From Desmodesmus armatus (Eukaryota; Chlorophyta; Chlorophyceae; Sphaeropleales; Scenedesmaceae): a stretch of DNA of 64,000 bases. The notes beneath the pieces were generated by a model. The model saw only the letters and a list, made by a program, of their open reading frames with translations. It made no database searches and was not told the DNA's origin. How positions within the stretch are numbered: the first letter of the stretch is position 1; each line of letters starts with the position of its first letter. Shown in pieces: positions 36,180 through 58,200 of this stretch. The stretch is taken from contig VIIQ02000035.1 of assembly GCA_007449985.2 (NCBI GenBank), positions 1 through 64,000 of the forward strand, in the 5' to 3' direction. The translations under genes and the position numbers were made by a program.

Positions 36180-37901
36180 TCACGCGGACTCCCTGAGCAG
36201 CTCTGCACTCTGCGCAGCACAGCCACCTGCGGCTGCTGCCCCTGCTGCTGGTACCAGCCCTGTATGCTGCTGGAAAAACTTTGTCTGCTCCCCTATTAGC
36301 CCCTCAAACAGTGCTCCCCTGTACAGCTCAAAGTGCGTGCACTCGCGCGACAGCAGCTGCGCATTCTGTGCAAGGCTCACAGCTTGATGCACCTTGTCTA
36401 CAGGGCACAGGACGTCTTCCGTGGCAGCCACAAACAAGATGGGGCAGCTGATCTCCTTGACTCGCTGTATCGGGCTGTACTTGTGCACAAACAGCTCCAG
36501 TGACAATGCTGCACGGGCCTGTCAGGACAGCAGCAGCGGCAGCAAGGCCAGGCAGCATCATGGCAGTTGTTAGTGGATTGCTGGTAGAGCTAAGGTCTGT
36601 GTTGTGGTCCTATCAGCAACTGCAGTGGCCAGGCGCCTCTCACGCTGCTGTTTCGTTACATTCTTAGTCACAGCCCCCTCCATTTCCAAATCATCCCTAT
36701 GCCTCCCTCACCCTTTCCCACCCCCAACCCACCTGGTTGGTCCATGCCCCTTGGTACACTGACGGGTGTTTGCTGAAATACTCCTTTGTCTCAAACTCAT
36801 TCAGCTGCATGAATGCCAGGCTGCCCACAGGCCCCACAAGGGGCAGGTATATCGGCGGCAGGCCCACTGCTGTTGCCAGTCGGTCCAGGATGCCTAGCGC
36901 CAGGCAGGCCAGACTTTGGTATGCCGCGCTTTTTGATGGACATGAGGGTGGCTGCACGCGCGTCCAAGTGCGGGACCTGTGGGATAGTCAGTGAAGTTCA
37001 CGGCGGCAGTAGCAGTTGGAGGTGCCTGTATTGTGTGCAGTATCACACATTTTGAAGTGGTGTGATGCCAATGTGTGCTATGATGCTCGCTGCGAGGTTG
37101 TGCCCTGTAGTGGTGGCCACCAACTGCTGTCAGCCGCACGCCAGCAGGCTGTAACATTCACCTGTGTTGCCCCTTGACACGAAGAGACAGGACCGTTGTG
37201 AGCTCACCGATCAAGTGCCGCACACAGCCAGCCTCACCTGGGAGACAACTGCGATCACGTTGGCCATGTTGTTTGCTGCAGTCACCAGCACGTGACCTCC
37301 CGCAAATGACGTACCCCACAGGCACATCCTGCTGCAGTCCACCTGGCCATCAAGCTGCTGCTTCACGTAATCTACTGCTGACTGCCAGTCCTGCACGTGC
37401 CTTGAAGGAGACACCCACTGCCGTGGCTCACCCTCTGAGCCACCAAACGTCCTGTAATCAAACACCAGCACTGCCAGGCCCCCGGTTGCAAAAGAGGCTG
37501 CATACTGATGCAGTCCCATGTCCTTCTGAGCCCCCATGCCTGTGATGGGTGCATCAGATGGGGTCAACAGATGAGGAAGGTTACTCAACTTGGATTGAGG
37601 TGTTCACGCTAGGGTGGTACCCAGCAAAGTGCGGTAACCAGAGTGGTTCAGCGGCTGATATACATGGTGATCACCATTGAAACAATTTACAGAGACAAAA
37701 GCAAGTAATCACAAACCAATTGCTCACCATGGCCCATCAACACAATAGGGGTTTGGCGCTGCTGTCGGTTGCTGATTTTGGCATGTAGAGCCAAGCATCC
37801 AGCTGGCAGCCATCCTTGGCTGCAAACACCACATTCTTCCTGCTGTATACATTGGTCTGCAGGGGGCCACTCAAGTCGGTCTGGCGGCAACTTCTCCACA
37901 T
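36180..37901 (-). CDS. Alpha/beta-fold hydrolase, frame broken by two one-base indels
   Basis: Four exons: 37728-37901 (ATG at 37901), 37238-37539, 36733-36976, 36180-36518; about 352 residues if the frame were whole. A leading strand (NVVFAAKDGCQLDAWLYMP) precedes the oxyanion-region motif VLMGHGMGAQKDMGL. Then come FDYRTFGGSEGEPR, the nucleophile elbow LWGTSFAGGHV (Ser nucleophile), a lid-like middle exon, the acid strand CPILFVAATEDVLCPVDKV (Asp) and the catalytic-His region ECTHFELY. The family hydrolyses esters, amides or thioesters; the substrate is unknown. Exon 1 lacks one C (run of four at 37748-37751) before IVLMGHG. Exon 3 has one extra A (run of five at 36930-36934) before SAAYQSLACLAL. 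Both indels are in homopolymers, so sequencing error is as likely as gene decay. It lies head to head with the FAD monooxygenase. Confidence 0.8.
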
Positions 37902-38159
37902 GCTCAGCTGCAGTTAAGTCCAAGGCAGAAGCAGGAGGAAGCAGTGGCAGGAGTTGGACACACAGCGCAATAGTGATTCTTCACGACCACATCAATGTAA
38001 CGTTTAGCCTTTTTTCGTTTCCTCTTTCTTGCAATACAGTTGTCAATTACTCAACTGTCGCTGTTGCACTGCAGTCCACAACGAGCACACGGTGCATACT
38101 GTGTGATTGTGATCGTTCAAGAGGCAGCTTCTACATCAGTAGGCAAAGCCTGTGACGCT
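37902..38159. promoter_or_regulatory. Short bidirectional promoter region
   Basis: Only 258 bp separate the start codons of the left-pointing hydrolase and the right-pointing monooxygenase, so both promoters must lie here or overlap 5' UTRs. It contains a T-rich stretch (ccttttttcgtttcctctttcttgc near 38007-38031). No clear TATA box is present. Confidence 0.5.
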
Positions 38160-40884
38160 ATGTCGTCCTCTAGTGTGTCTGCAAGCGAGCTCTCCCACAC
38201 CGAGAGCCCGCTAAAGGCCAGCAGCAACGCAGAAACTGACCTGACGTTGTCATCTGCATCTTCTAGCGATTGCGTCGTTCTCATCGTTGGGTCGGGCATA
38301 GCCGGACTGGCTTGTTGTCTCGCCTTAGCGAAGTGGGCTGCGACGTGCACATATATGAAGACAAGGATCAGCAGTGCCTGATCAGCAGTGAAGCCGGCGT
38401 CCCCTGGACCGAGGAGCTTGCTTCGTTCTGCATGCACCACCAAGTTGCCATCGTATGTGTCACCTGTGCTTTGGTGTTCGCGATCGGGGTGTTGCGGTGC
38501 CTGGCACGCAAGCTAATACACGTATTCGACATGTTGGGTGTGCCTGCAGGACAAGAGCCTCATCCGCAGCACAGGCAGACAGGTGCTGGCCGATGATGGT
38601 GACTGTGCAGTGCAGGATGACGCGCAGCAGTTCGTCAGCTGGGACAGCCTCAGAAGGTGGCTCCTTGCCCCTTGTCTTGGTGCATGTGCTGCACATGCTG
38701 GCTTTGTGTTCATTGCCAGGCTGGCGCTTGGCAACTGGTGACAAGCAGTCACGACATTGACCCCTGGTCTGTCCACAGCCAGGCACAGCAGCTGCATTGC
38801 ACGTAGCTGTTCCACCAGCACCTGCTGCCATGCAAAACCCCGGCTTTTTCCCCCAGCAGCTGCACACAGTTCACCTCACAGCTCTGCCTGCATGCCGGAG
38901 CGGCGTCATTGACAGCAGCAACTGCCCCCCCCCCCCCCGCCTTCCTGCACCTGCTGCGGCTCACTCCTCTCCTGGTTGTCTTCTTGCACACTCGTCTGCT
39001 TCTGCTGCAGGGCCATGCTGCGCAGGATTCCTGCAGGCCACCTGCACACCACTGCAAGTGGTAGCAGCAGACCTTGCAGACCCCACCAGCACAGCAGTGA
39101 TCGAGCTCGACTCCAGCGAGCGCATCTGTGGGCACTCATCATTGCAGCAGATGGCATGAACTCTACTCTGCGCAACCAGCTTCTGCCAAAGTGCCAGCCC
39201 ACCTATGCAGGATACCTGGCATGGCGGGGCATCGCCCGAGTGGAGGACCTGTCAGGAGAGGTGCAGCACCTGCTGACCAGCAAGGCCACGATGTACAAGG
39301 TAAGCAGCAGAGCCAGCCGTGGCTGTCATCTTTGTTTCTTTGTAAGTCTTTTGCTGCCTGGGGAACTGCTGCTGCTGCTGAGGACTGGGCGTTTGCTGCC
39401 TGGGGAGCTGCTGCTTCTGTGGACGACTGTGTAGCTGTTCTGCCCAAATGGCTTGCGCAGATCGGTCCTCCAAGTAGTTGGCTGGTGCCGGCAACACCTC
39501 TTGGGGATGTTGCCAGCAGACAGTGGAGTCACAGTCAGCAGCCAGAGCACATGCATATGCCAACGTCATGCTCAGGTATCTTCCTGACTACCCGTCACCC
39601 CGTGTCATTGTGCAAAGGACTGCCCAGCAGCATGGGCTACTAGCCTCCTCACCCACACCAACACCCTACCCGTCCTCACTGGCTCTCTCGCCCCCTCTGC
39701 CTTTGTCCGCTCTCTCCCTCTGCCTGTCACCATCCCATGATGCCCCCAGGGCCCCTACCTGCATGCCCAGGTGCACCCCTGGCAGCGTTGGACAAAGACC
39801 TCAGCAGCAGCGATGGTAGCTGCAGCAGCAGTGACGGCAGCCAGCGCCTGGCCTGGACGTGGTATAACAACCAGGTGCAGGAGGAGCTCACTGGGCTGCT
39901 GCTGGATCAGGACCTGGAGGTGCACGCGCACTCGGTGCCACTGGGCGCACTCAAGTGAGTTGAAAGTTTGTGCGCCCTGAAAGTTTGACTTTCTTCCTGA
40001 AGTGTTGAAGGTCAAGAAACTTGGAACGTTGCAACTTGGATTTCAAAAGAGGAAGAAGAACTGGGTTAGTTGGGGGTTGGCACAGCTGGTGAGGGGTACG
40101 GAGACCCAACATGGCTTTGTGTTGCAGACGAGGTTGCTTAGGTGGGGTGCACGCTCACCTGATACATGCCCCTGGCCGCTCACAAGCGCGCCAGAGGTCA
40201 CTGTCACAGTGCAACTTGGGTCGATGCAGATGTGCAGGGTTAGGAGGGTTGAGGTGCTGCATTTGGGGGCTGCGGACTGTTTGTAAGGGATATATATCTT
40301 ATGGATGTAGGGCAACACCAGGCACCTGGCAACCATTCCACAGGCCACACAGCATGTATCTGGCAGGGTTACGCTGCTCCTGCAACAATTTTATGGCAAC
40401 GACTGTGCTCTGAGGCTGTAAGGTGATTACTGTGCACCTGTGCTGAGACTCTTCCTGCGCTGCTTGCCTGCCTTGCGTGTCTGTCCTGCTCCTGTGCTGT
40501 TGTACACACAGCCCTGCTGTGGCTGATGCTGTGGCTTCTGCAGCCAGCAACGCCCTGCCTCCTCCCCTAGTCGAGCTGATCGCCGCCAGCACCCGCCACA
40601 TGGGTGTGGCAGCAATCAGCGACATGGTCCTGTCTGGCTGTGTCATCGCAAACAAGGTGGCCTTTGTGGGCAAGGCTGGCAGTGTGGTGCGGCCCCACTC
40701 CTGCAGCTCAGCACACAAGGCGGTGCTGGATGCGACCAGCCTTGCAGATGCACTGCGGGCTAGCAAGCTTAACTTGGAGAAGGCTCTGCCGTGCTGGGAG
40801 CAGCAGCAGGTCCAGCGCAACCTGGCGCTGTGTCATGAGGCCGTGGCTGCAGGAGAGCGCATGCAGGGCTTTGCTTCCTGCTGA
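38160..40884 (+). CDS. FAD-dependent monooxygenase/hydroxylase-like protein, frame disturbed
   Basis: Exons: 38160-38452, 38550-38656, 39011-39299, one starting near 39749-39770 and ending 39954, and 40512-40884. The Rossmann motif VLIVGSGIAGLACCLALAK is followed, after a one-base deletion near 38333, by VGCDVHIYEDKDQQ. Exons 2 and 3 join as FVSWDSLRRAMLRRIPAGH, then ALIIAADGMNSTLRN (DG motif) and YAGYLAWRGIARVEDL. Exon 4 gives RLAWTWYNNQVQEELTGLL and SVPLGALK, and exon 5 gives PPPLVELIAASTRHMG and RPHSCSSAHKAVLDATSLAD. This order matches aromatic-ring and zeaxanthin-epoxidase-like flavoprotein hydroxylases, nearest in pattern to 2,6-dihydroxypyridine hydroxylase. The usual GD motif near the C-terminus reads VGKAGSVV, so the flavin-contacting Asp is missing. 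With the frame shifts, this suggests a decaying gene or poor local sequence. The substrate is unknown. Confidence 0.75.
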
Positions 40885-43800
40885 TTGCATGTGGGTTTGC
40901 CCGATCAAACCCGTCAGGCAAGGGGTGTCGGGTGGCGATGCTGCAGACTAGCAGCCCGGCGGCGGCAGCAGCTGCTGCACAGCACCCACCGCGTTTCTGA
41001 TGGCAGCATATATAAGTCCGGCGGTGTGATGCTGGCACCGTGTTAGTGCTGCAGCAGTGCGATGGTGCTGAGCAGCTGCTTGCCTGTGCTTGCCTGCATG
41101 CTGTGGCTGGTATGTATCTGTTTCGGCCTGCGGTGGTGGCACTTCTGTTGTGCTGGGAGTCACTGCAGGGCACAAGCAGCTGCTGCAGGGAGCCAATGCA
41201 GGGCTGCTGTGCTGAGCACAGCTTGCCGAGCAGCCGGGGTTCTGCTTGGAGCCAGCTCATATGTCAGAGCTGCGTTAGGGGATGTGTAGCTGGCTGGAGT
41301 GTTGCTGCAAGGGGTGCCATCCCCGGGGGCAGCTTACGCATGCTTCTTCTCCTGCTGCTGTGGTGTGTTGAGGTACTGCTGTGAGTGTTATCGTTGCTGT
41401 TGCCGCAAGATGGGGGCAGTTGGTGCATTGTGGTGCCGAAAGGACAGCCCTGAGGCTGTCAGGATGCTGATGCTGATGCTGATATGCATTACACACATGA
41501 AAATATCCACATTGGGGTCTGTTTGCAGCCAGTTGGATATAGCACTGGCGATTGTTGCAACAGCTGTGCCATTATTTACACAAGCTTGCAAGCCTGCTGC
41601 CTCTAGACAGCACAGACATGCCTAGGGCCCCCTGCAGGAGGAGGCAGCCTGTGCTGGCCTCCTGCAGGTTTGCCCTAGTCTGTGCTGTGAGTGTAGCTTC
41701 TGCAAGCAGGGGTGGGGGGTGTTGGTCGGGTTGTGTCCTGGCTCAGAGTTGCTGCAGAAGCATAAGGTGTAGCTTCTGCTTCCAGGAGATATAGGGTAGA
41801 AGATGGTGGTGCTACGCATTGTGGTTGCTGCTGGCTACTCATTGATGGGGGAGTGGGAGGTTGGTTACGCAAGCAGCTCAGGAGTTGAGGGTGATTAGGT
41901 GATGTGCTGAAGGCGTGCTGACAGTACCACTGATTGTCAGTAGAACCTCACCCACCCTTGCCACATACCATGTGCCTGATTGTCAGCTTCCTTTTTTTTC
42001 CATGCAGACGGTTCTGTCTGCTTCATCTGTGGTGGGATCCTTAATGCGGCAGGCGGCGGTGGTGGTGATGGTGGTGCAAAAAGCTGTTTGGCGTGTCTAC
42101 GTGCTGGTTACTGCTGTGTGTGCGTGGCAGCATGACCCACTGTTGCAGGTGCAGGCTCTGTTGGCTGCAACCATTCAGTGTGTAGGGGGTCGTGCCAGCC
42201 GGGGGACAAGGTGTGCTGTGTGCTGCGCGTTGCACAACTGCTGCGTGACTCTGTTGTGGCTTCCAGAATGTATGGTGCTGCTCTGTCATGTCAGTTTGTT
42301 GGTGCTGGGTACAAACATCCCTTTTCTGGTGCCCTGTGATAGCCGAACAGCCCTGTGGCTGTTCTCTGGTTCAGTCAGGTTCCCAGCGGGCTGAAAAGTT
42401 GAGTTGAGGTGGCTTGGGTGTGTGAACCAGCAAGCACTTGTGAGGGTCTGAGGTGTACAGCGCATGAATGCAGTGTGTGTGGTGATTGGGTTCGCTTGTG
42501 CGTGGGAGCAGCTTCCACCTCCAAACTCGGCTTGTGCAGTAGCACACACTTTGTGCATATGTAGCTTTGTGCCTTGCAGTCCACCAGAGCTTGCGACATT
42601 ATTGTGCATCTAGCAGCACAATATGTTGCTTCATGCTTGGGCTGCTGCGCGGCTCTGTCTCTCTTTGCTTGTTCGCTGCAGTGCAGCAGTGGAACATGGT
42701 GGTGCCTGTGTGTGCTGGCTACCGGCATGCACCGTTGTTGTTGGCACGGCTGCAAGCCTGTGCAGCAGCTTCAGACTACAGGTCTGCCTGCTGCTGCTCT
42801 TTTTGTGTGGGCATCTGTTGGTTTGTTGAATGCATGTGACTTGGCTCTGTTGTTTTGGGCACACTGTCTGCACTGTTGGTGCTGCTCGTCTCTTTTCTCG
42901 GTGGCTGCCACCATACTGCAGCAGCGTGTCAAGTCCCGTTACTGGATATGGCACGCTGCTTCAAGGCTGTCGATGATTGCAAGGCTTTGGGTTTAGGGTT
43001 CGGTTCCGTCGGCTGCTGCAGGACAACTTGTGCTGCATCTGAGGCCGTCGGGATGGCAGAGTTTGCGTGGGTATAGGTGGCATGCTTATGACGTGCTGCC
43101 TTGGGACCTTGTGTACTAGTGTCAGTCGTGGGCTTTCACTAGGAAGGGTTCTGGGGTCCAAGGGTTAGCGCGCAAACCCCAACTCTCAGCATGTGCTTTT
43201 GTTGTGGCTGCTAGTGTAGGGCGGACCATGCACACCGTGGTGTGCACCAACAACGCATGCATATTCAGCTGGGCTGGGTGCGCAAATGCATGCGCCGTCA
43301 ACCCCGTTGGTGGCTATCATTGGGCATGCGGCACGCACGCAGGGGAGTGTGTTATGGCGGAGCTGCAAGCACCGGTGTGTTGCTGTGCAGTTGGGTGATT
43401 CCCGCCCAGTTGTGTGTCGCTGTGAAGTGTCTCGCGTGCAGTGACAGCTGTTTGTGAGAGGTGTACGTGTGTGTGGTGCGCGTTCAGCATATACGATAAG
43501 TTAAAAGGAGTGGTGAGGCAGTTGCTGCAACTGCTGTAGTATGCCATTCCCAGTAGGTTCAGCACAGCAGACTTGCTGTGCCCTTGCAAGTATACGCCAG
43601 TTTGAACTGTGCAGCATAGTTGGTCTTGTCAACATACAAGTCTTCCTGATGCGTGGTAATGGCAGCTTTTCCTTTCCTAGATTTCCAAGAAGGCTTATTG
43701 GTCGCCGGCTGTAAGTCTCATTGCAACCGTGCCTTCATTCTTGTACTTCTGTTTCCCGCAGTTTCCCAACCGATGCAGTTTGGATGATGCCGACTTGGTC

Positions 43801-44319
43801 GCGCAGCTGTGTGCATTGTAAATGGGCGCTTTGGCTAGCTTGCAGTACAGACGTACAACTCAGGCACATGTTGCACAGACCCTGTGAACACAGCTGTGCT
43901 TTACACCATGACCTTGAAATAGTATTGGGTGTGGGGGTTCGAAGGCAGCAACATCTCCTCAGAGACGGACACACTGCAAGCATATGCCTCGGCACCTGCA
44001 TGCCCCTGGCATTGCTTGACGTCGTAAAGGACACGACCAAAACATAGTTTCAGCAAACTGTATTGGTGATTGCCACACAGACTGAGGCATCAAACTGAAC
44101 CCAGCAAAATCGACCAACGTTTTTCTAGATGCTGCACATCCTGCATGTGCCCTCACAGCCACTTGCTGCACACTAGCACTTCGACGCCACACGCTTCTAC
44201 GCACTGTGCATCCCACAGACCCAACCACTTTCAACGACACTCCGTGATGCTGCTCCAGCTGTCACTGGTGTGCTGCCAATATACAGTAGCTTCCAACACA
44301 CGCAGCCGCAGGCTATGTG
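40885..44319. other. Gene-free 3.4 kb stretch with one LINE-like scrap
   Basis: No supported gene lies between the monooxygenase and the helicase 3' end. The sequence is GT/TGCA-rich with simple repeats, and a telomere-like gggtttagggtt lies near 42988-42999. The only coding scrap is the possible reverse-transcriptase fragment at 44085-44248, annotated separately. Confidence 0.5.
44085..44248 (+). pseudogene. Possible non-LTR reverse-transcriptase fragment
   Basis: One frame reads GIKLNPAKSTNVFLDAAHP, which resembles the G-L-x-x-N-x-x-K-(S/T) element after the catalytic core of LINE-type reverse transcriptases, and continues to about 44248. Upstream sequence is stop-ridden and no YADD box is seen. 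The evidence is weak and short. Confidence 0.3.
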
Positions 44320-54667
<10,348 letters not shown>

Positions 54668-55235
54668 TATGGGGTCTGACTTGAGACTGTGTTGGCGTGT
54701 TGCCACAAATCAAGCAAAAACTGCCATGGAGTTGGGAGTGATCAACTGCTGCTGTCGGGGTGATCCGGTGTTCAGGGGGGAGCTTGAGTGGGGCGCGATT
54801 CGACCTTACAGATCTTTCAAATGGCGGATAGAACAATGATTGAGAGGTTGGGGCTGTGCAGCACCTCATTCAGTTTTGAATGACTAAGCCGTCAACCGAC
54901 GATGCAAGTGCGCATTGATCATGGCTAGTTTTGTATGTTGCTGCTTGATCTGCAGGCGCAAGGCACAGTGCTGGCTTCTTTTGTGTCATCAGCAAACACA
55001 GATCGTCAGGCAGGAACGCCAGCTGGCGTGAGTCACCAAGTGCGCACTGCACTGTTCAAACACCTGTGATCTTTCGCGCAGATGACGTCGTGTCATTGCC
55101 AGGCTAACAGCACGTCGCTCTGACAGCAGCACCGGCCCCACTAGCCCCTTTGTTACCTCCTGCAAGAAGACAGGCCCTGACCCTCTCCTGATAGATAGCA
55201 CCCACTAGCTGAATACAAGCGTCAGAGACAGCACC
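54668..55235. promoter_or_regulatory. Divergent promoter region, helicase and acyltransferase
   Basis: 568 bp lie between the start codons of the minus-strand helicase and the plus-strand acyltransferase. It should contain both 5' UTRs and promoters. No distinct TATA box or long repeat was noticed. Confidence 0.5.
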
Positions 55236-58200
55236 ATGAAGGCTCTATTCACCCTCAGCACCAACCTGATACCAGAGATGGAGTTTGAGCGGCAGTTTAT
55301 GGCCGCCTCTGGCACCACTCTGGATCAGGCTCGCTTCTCTATGGCGTTCCTCGGGGCTCTGCTCTTTGGCTTTCTTATCAGGTTCATTCCAGGAGCCAAA
55401 GGTGCGCTCAAGCTGTAGTGCAGCTGTACAGGGCTGCAGTATCGGTCAGTTGCCAGATTGTCACTGTCTTGAGTTGCTTGCCCCCCGTGTGCAATTAATC
55501 AACACCGCATCCCTGGCTGCCTCCTCTTGTTGTACTTCTGATCCCGAGAAGCAGCAGACTCACTGTGCTGCCATCGCGCTCGCTTGCTGCCCCCTTGCTG
55601 CAACTGCACCACCCGTCCTGCAGCCCGCAACCTGTTCAGCACAGTAGTGGGCTTCCTGCTCGTGTACTACCCCTTTGGCAGTCACGTCATCCACGGCGTT
55701 GTCACATCCTTGGTGACATATGTGCTGATGTGGCAGATACCACGCAAGTGCGGCACACTGACGTGGCTGCTGGTCTTCCCTTACCTCACCGTCCTGTGAG
55801 TCCCCATGGTACTAGCCTCATACGGTGGTGTGCACTGCACTGGCGCCTGTCCCTCACATTCGCAGCGTCAGCACATGGCACGCATGCAGAAACTGCAGCT
55901 GTCCTGCAGCAGTGCAGCAGTGGTTGCACAGCCGCAGCAGGAGCAGCAGGGACGCCGGTAGCGCCCACACACGCCCCAGCCCGGCATCAGACACCCCACA
56001 CATGGCACAAACGACAAAGCAAAACAACTCACGCGATCATCATGCATGCATTGACGGTCACCAACCCAAGTCGAAACACTCTTCCCCATGCATGCATGCA
56101 AGGCTGGAGGACCCATCAGATTGTGATTCCTTGAAACTTACTCACTGGGTTCCCGCAGCAAGTAAGTTCCAAGGGATCACAATCTGATGGTCCTCCAGCC
56201 TTGCAAGCATGCATGGAAAAGAGTGACGCAGCATGCAAGCCACACACTTCCCACACGGCCGCCAAAATGTGTCGGGCCAGCAGCACAGCATGCAGGGGAA
56301 CGGCCTCCTCAAAGTGTATCAACATGTAGTTCTCCTGTGTGTGTGCTGGACCTGTCCTGCAGGCACGTGGTGAACGCCAGTGGGCTCAGCTGGAATGCAG
56401 GGGACATGGACTTCACTGGCGGTCAGATGGTGCTGACGCTCAAGCTGATCAGCATGGCGGTCAGCTTCCAGGATGCACACAGCAAGCAGAAAGAGGTGCG
56501 TCGAGCATACAGGATACATGGCTAGCTAGCAGCGTGTGTATGCAGTGGTCTGAGTGGCAATATGGGAGTGAAGTCCAGTAGTGTGGGGCGCAAAAGATGC
56601 CAGGAGCCTTCCATGATGCCCACAGCAAGCAGAAAGAAGTGTGTGTGGGCAGTGGTCTGAGTGGCAATATGGGGAGTGAGGTCCAGGGCAGTATTGTACA
56701 CACAGGAAGCCGGGGGCCTTGCGCTCTGTCTGCACCTGCATGCAGCCAAGTCAACCCCATCCTGTGCAGAGCCTAGTCGTATCCGCAGCCGTGTAGGCCA
56801 GCGGTTTTAAGATGGGCGGGGGTGGTGGGCGGTCCAGATGTCAGCTGTGCTTGGCTGAACGCTGCTCAGCATGCTTGTAGCAGAGTGCCAAAGTCAGCAG
56901 GTTCAGGGCCTGAGTCCCAGCTGTCACGCTTTAGGGTTCAGGGTTAACCCTAAACCCTTTAAAAAAACCCTAAAACCCTGAGGGCTACCAGCTGTGGCTG
57001 CGCAGAAACCCAGCTGGCTGTTGCAATAACAACACAGCCGAGTGGTTGACCTGGAAGCTGTGTGAGCACGTATGCATCCATGTAAAAGTTGCAACAAGCC
57101 ACATGAGAGTCGCAGAGCTGTGTGTGTTGACACATAGGATACATGCAAAACCCATGTGTTTGTGTATGTGCTGCAATCTGATGAGTGCAGGGCTGGTCCC
57201 CCTACCAGGCGAAGCATGTGTTCTACCAGCTGCCCAGCCTTCTGGAGTACTTTGGCTTCGTCTTTGCCTTCGGCAACCTTCTGGCAGGGCCCGTGATTGA
57301 GTTCAGGGACTACCAGATGTGGGTCAACAGGGATGGGCCCTGGGCACCCACCGCAGCAAGAAAGGTGCCGTGGACTGGTGACATGCGAGCGGTGAGTCAT
57401 GCTGCTGCGCTGGCGGCGCATGCTGTGCGAGCGGTATGCGTTGGTGTTGTGCTGAGCATCCTGCAGGAAGTGAACTGCCACACTGGAATTGTTGGAGGCT
57501 TGGCGGGGGTTAGGATTGTGGATGAATCAGGCCTGCGAGAGTGTTGTTACAATAGGAGCAGACAATAGGAGCAGGACTTCAGTGAGGTTACCTCATCAGC
57601 CCTTGGCTTGCTGGCTGATGCAGAGGCTATGACTCTGTTTTTTGATACCTTGACTGCACTGACTACTGTATTGCTGGGGTGGGTGGTTCCCCTGGTGAGG
57701 GCGGTGAGTGATGCTGTTGACAAACAGCAGACCTGCTGCCACTTGCTTGCATCCCTTAGGGCTGAGTCCGCTGGGGTGTTGGGGTTGCTTGATGATCAGG
57801 TGTGGGCATGTTGATCAAACTGGAGTCTTGGTGAGCAGTAGAATGGATACCACTATACCATTTACCGCTGGGGTGGGTGGGTTGGTGGTGAGTGCTGCTG
57901 TTGGCAACCAGCAGACAGACCAGCTGCTGGTCATTGCTGCTTTTGCGGTCAGTGTGCGGGGGTGGCCTGATTGTTGATCAGGTGTGCGCTTGCTGATCAA
58001 ACTGGAGGACATTGCCCAGTCTTGGTGAGCAGTATGATGGATGCCGCTGCCACTAACCCCGCCCCATCCCGCCCCGCCCCGCCCCGCCCTACCGATTGCT
58101 TTGTTGTGCAGGCCTTTGGTGCTCTCTGTACAGCCTTGTGGGCGATGGTGTTCTACCTCTCCCTGGAGAAGGTGTGGAACTACAAGCTGCTGACGTCAGC

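Noticed and set aside
38786..38950. A separate monooxygenase exon reading HVAVPPAPAAMQNPGFF
   Set aside because: No phase fits exons on either side, and exon 2 joins exon 3 directly into the family-like SWDSLRRAMLRRIPAGH; the poly-C run that follows is probably intronic.
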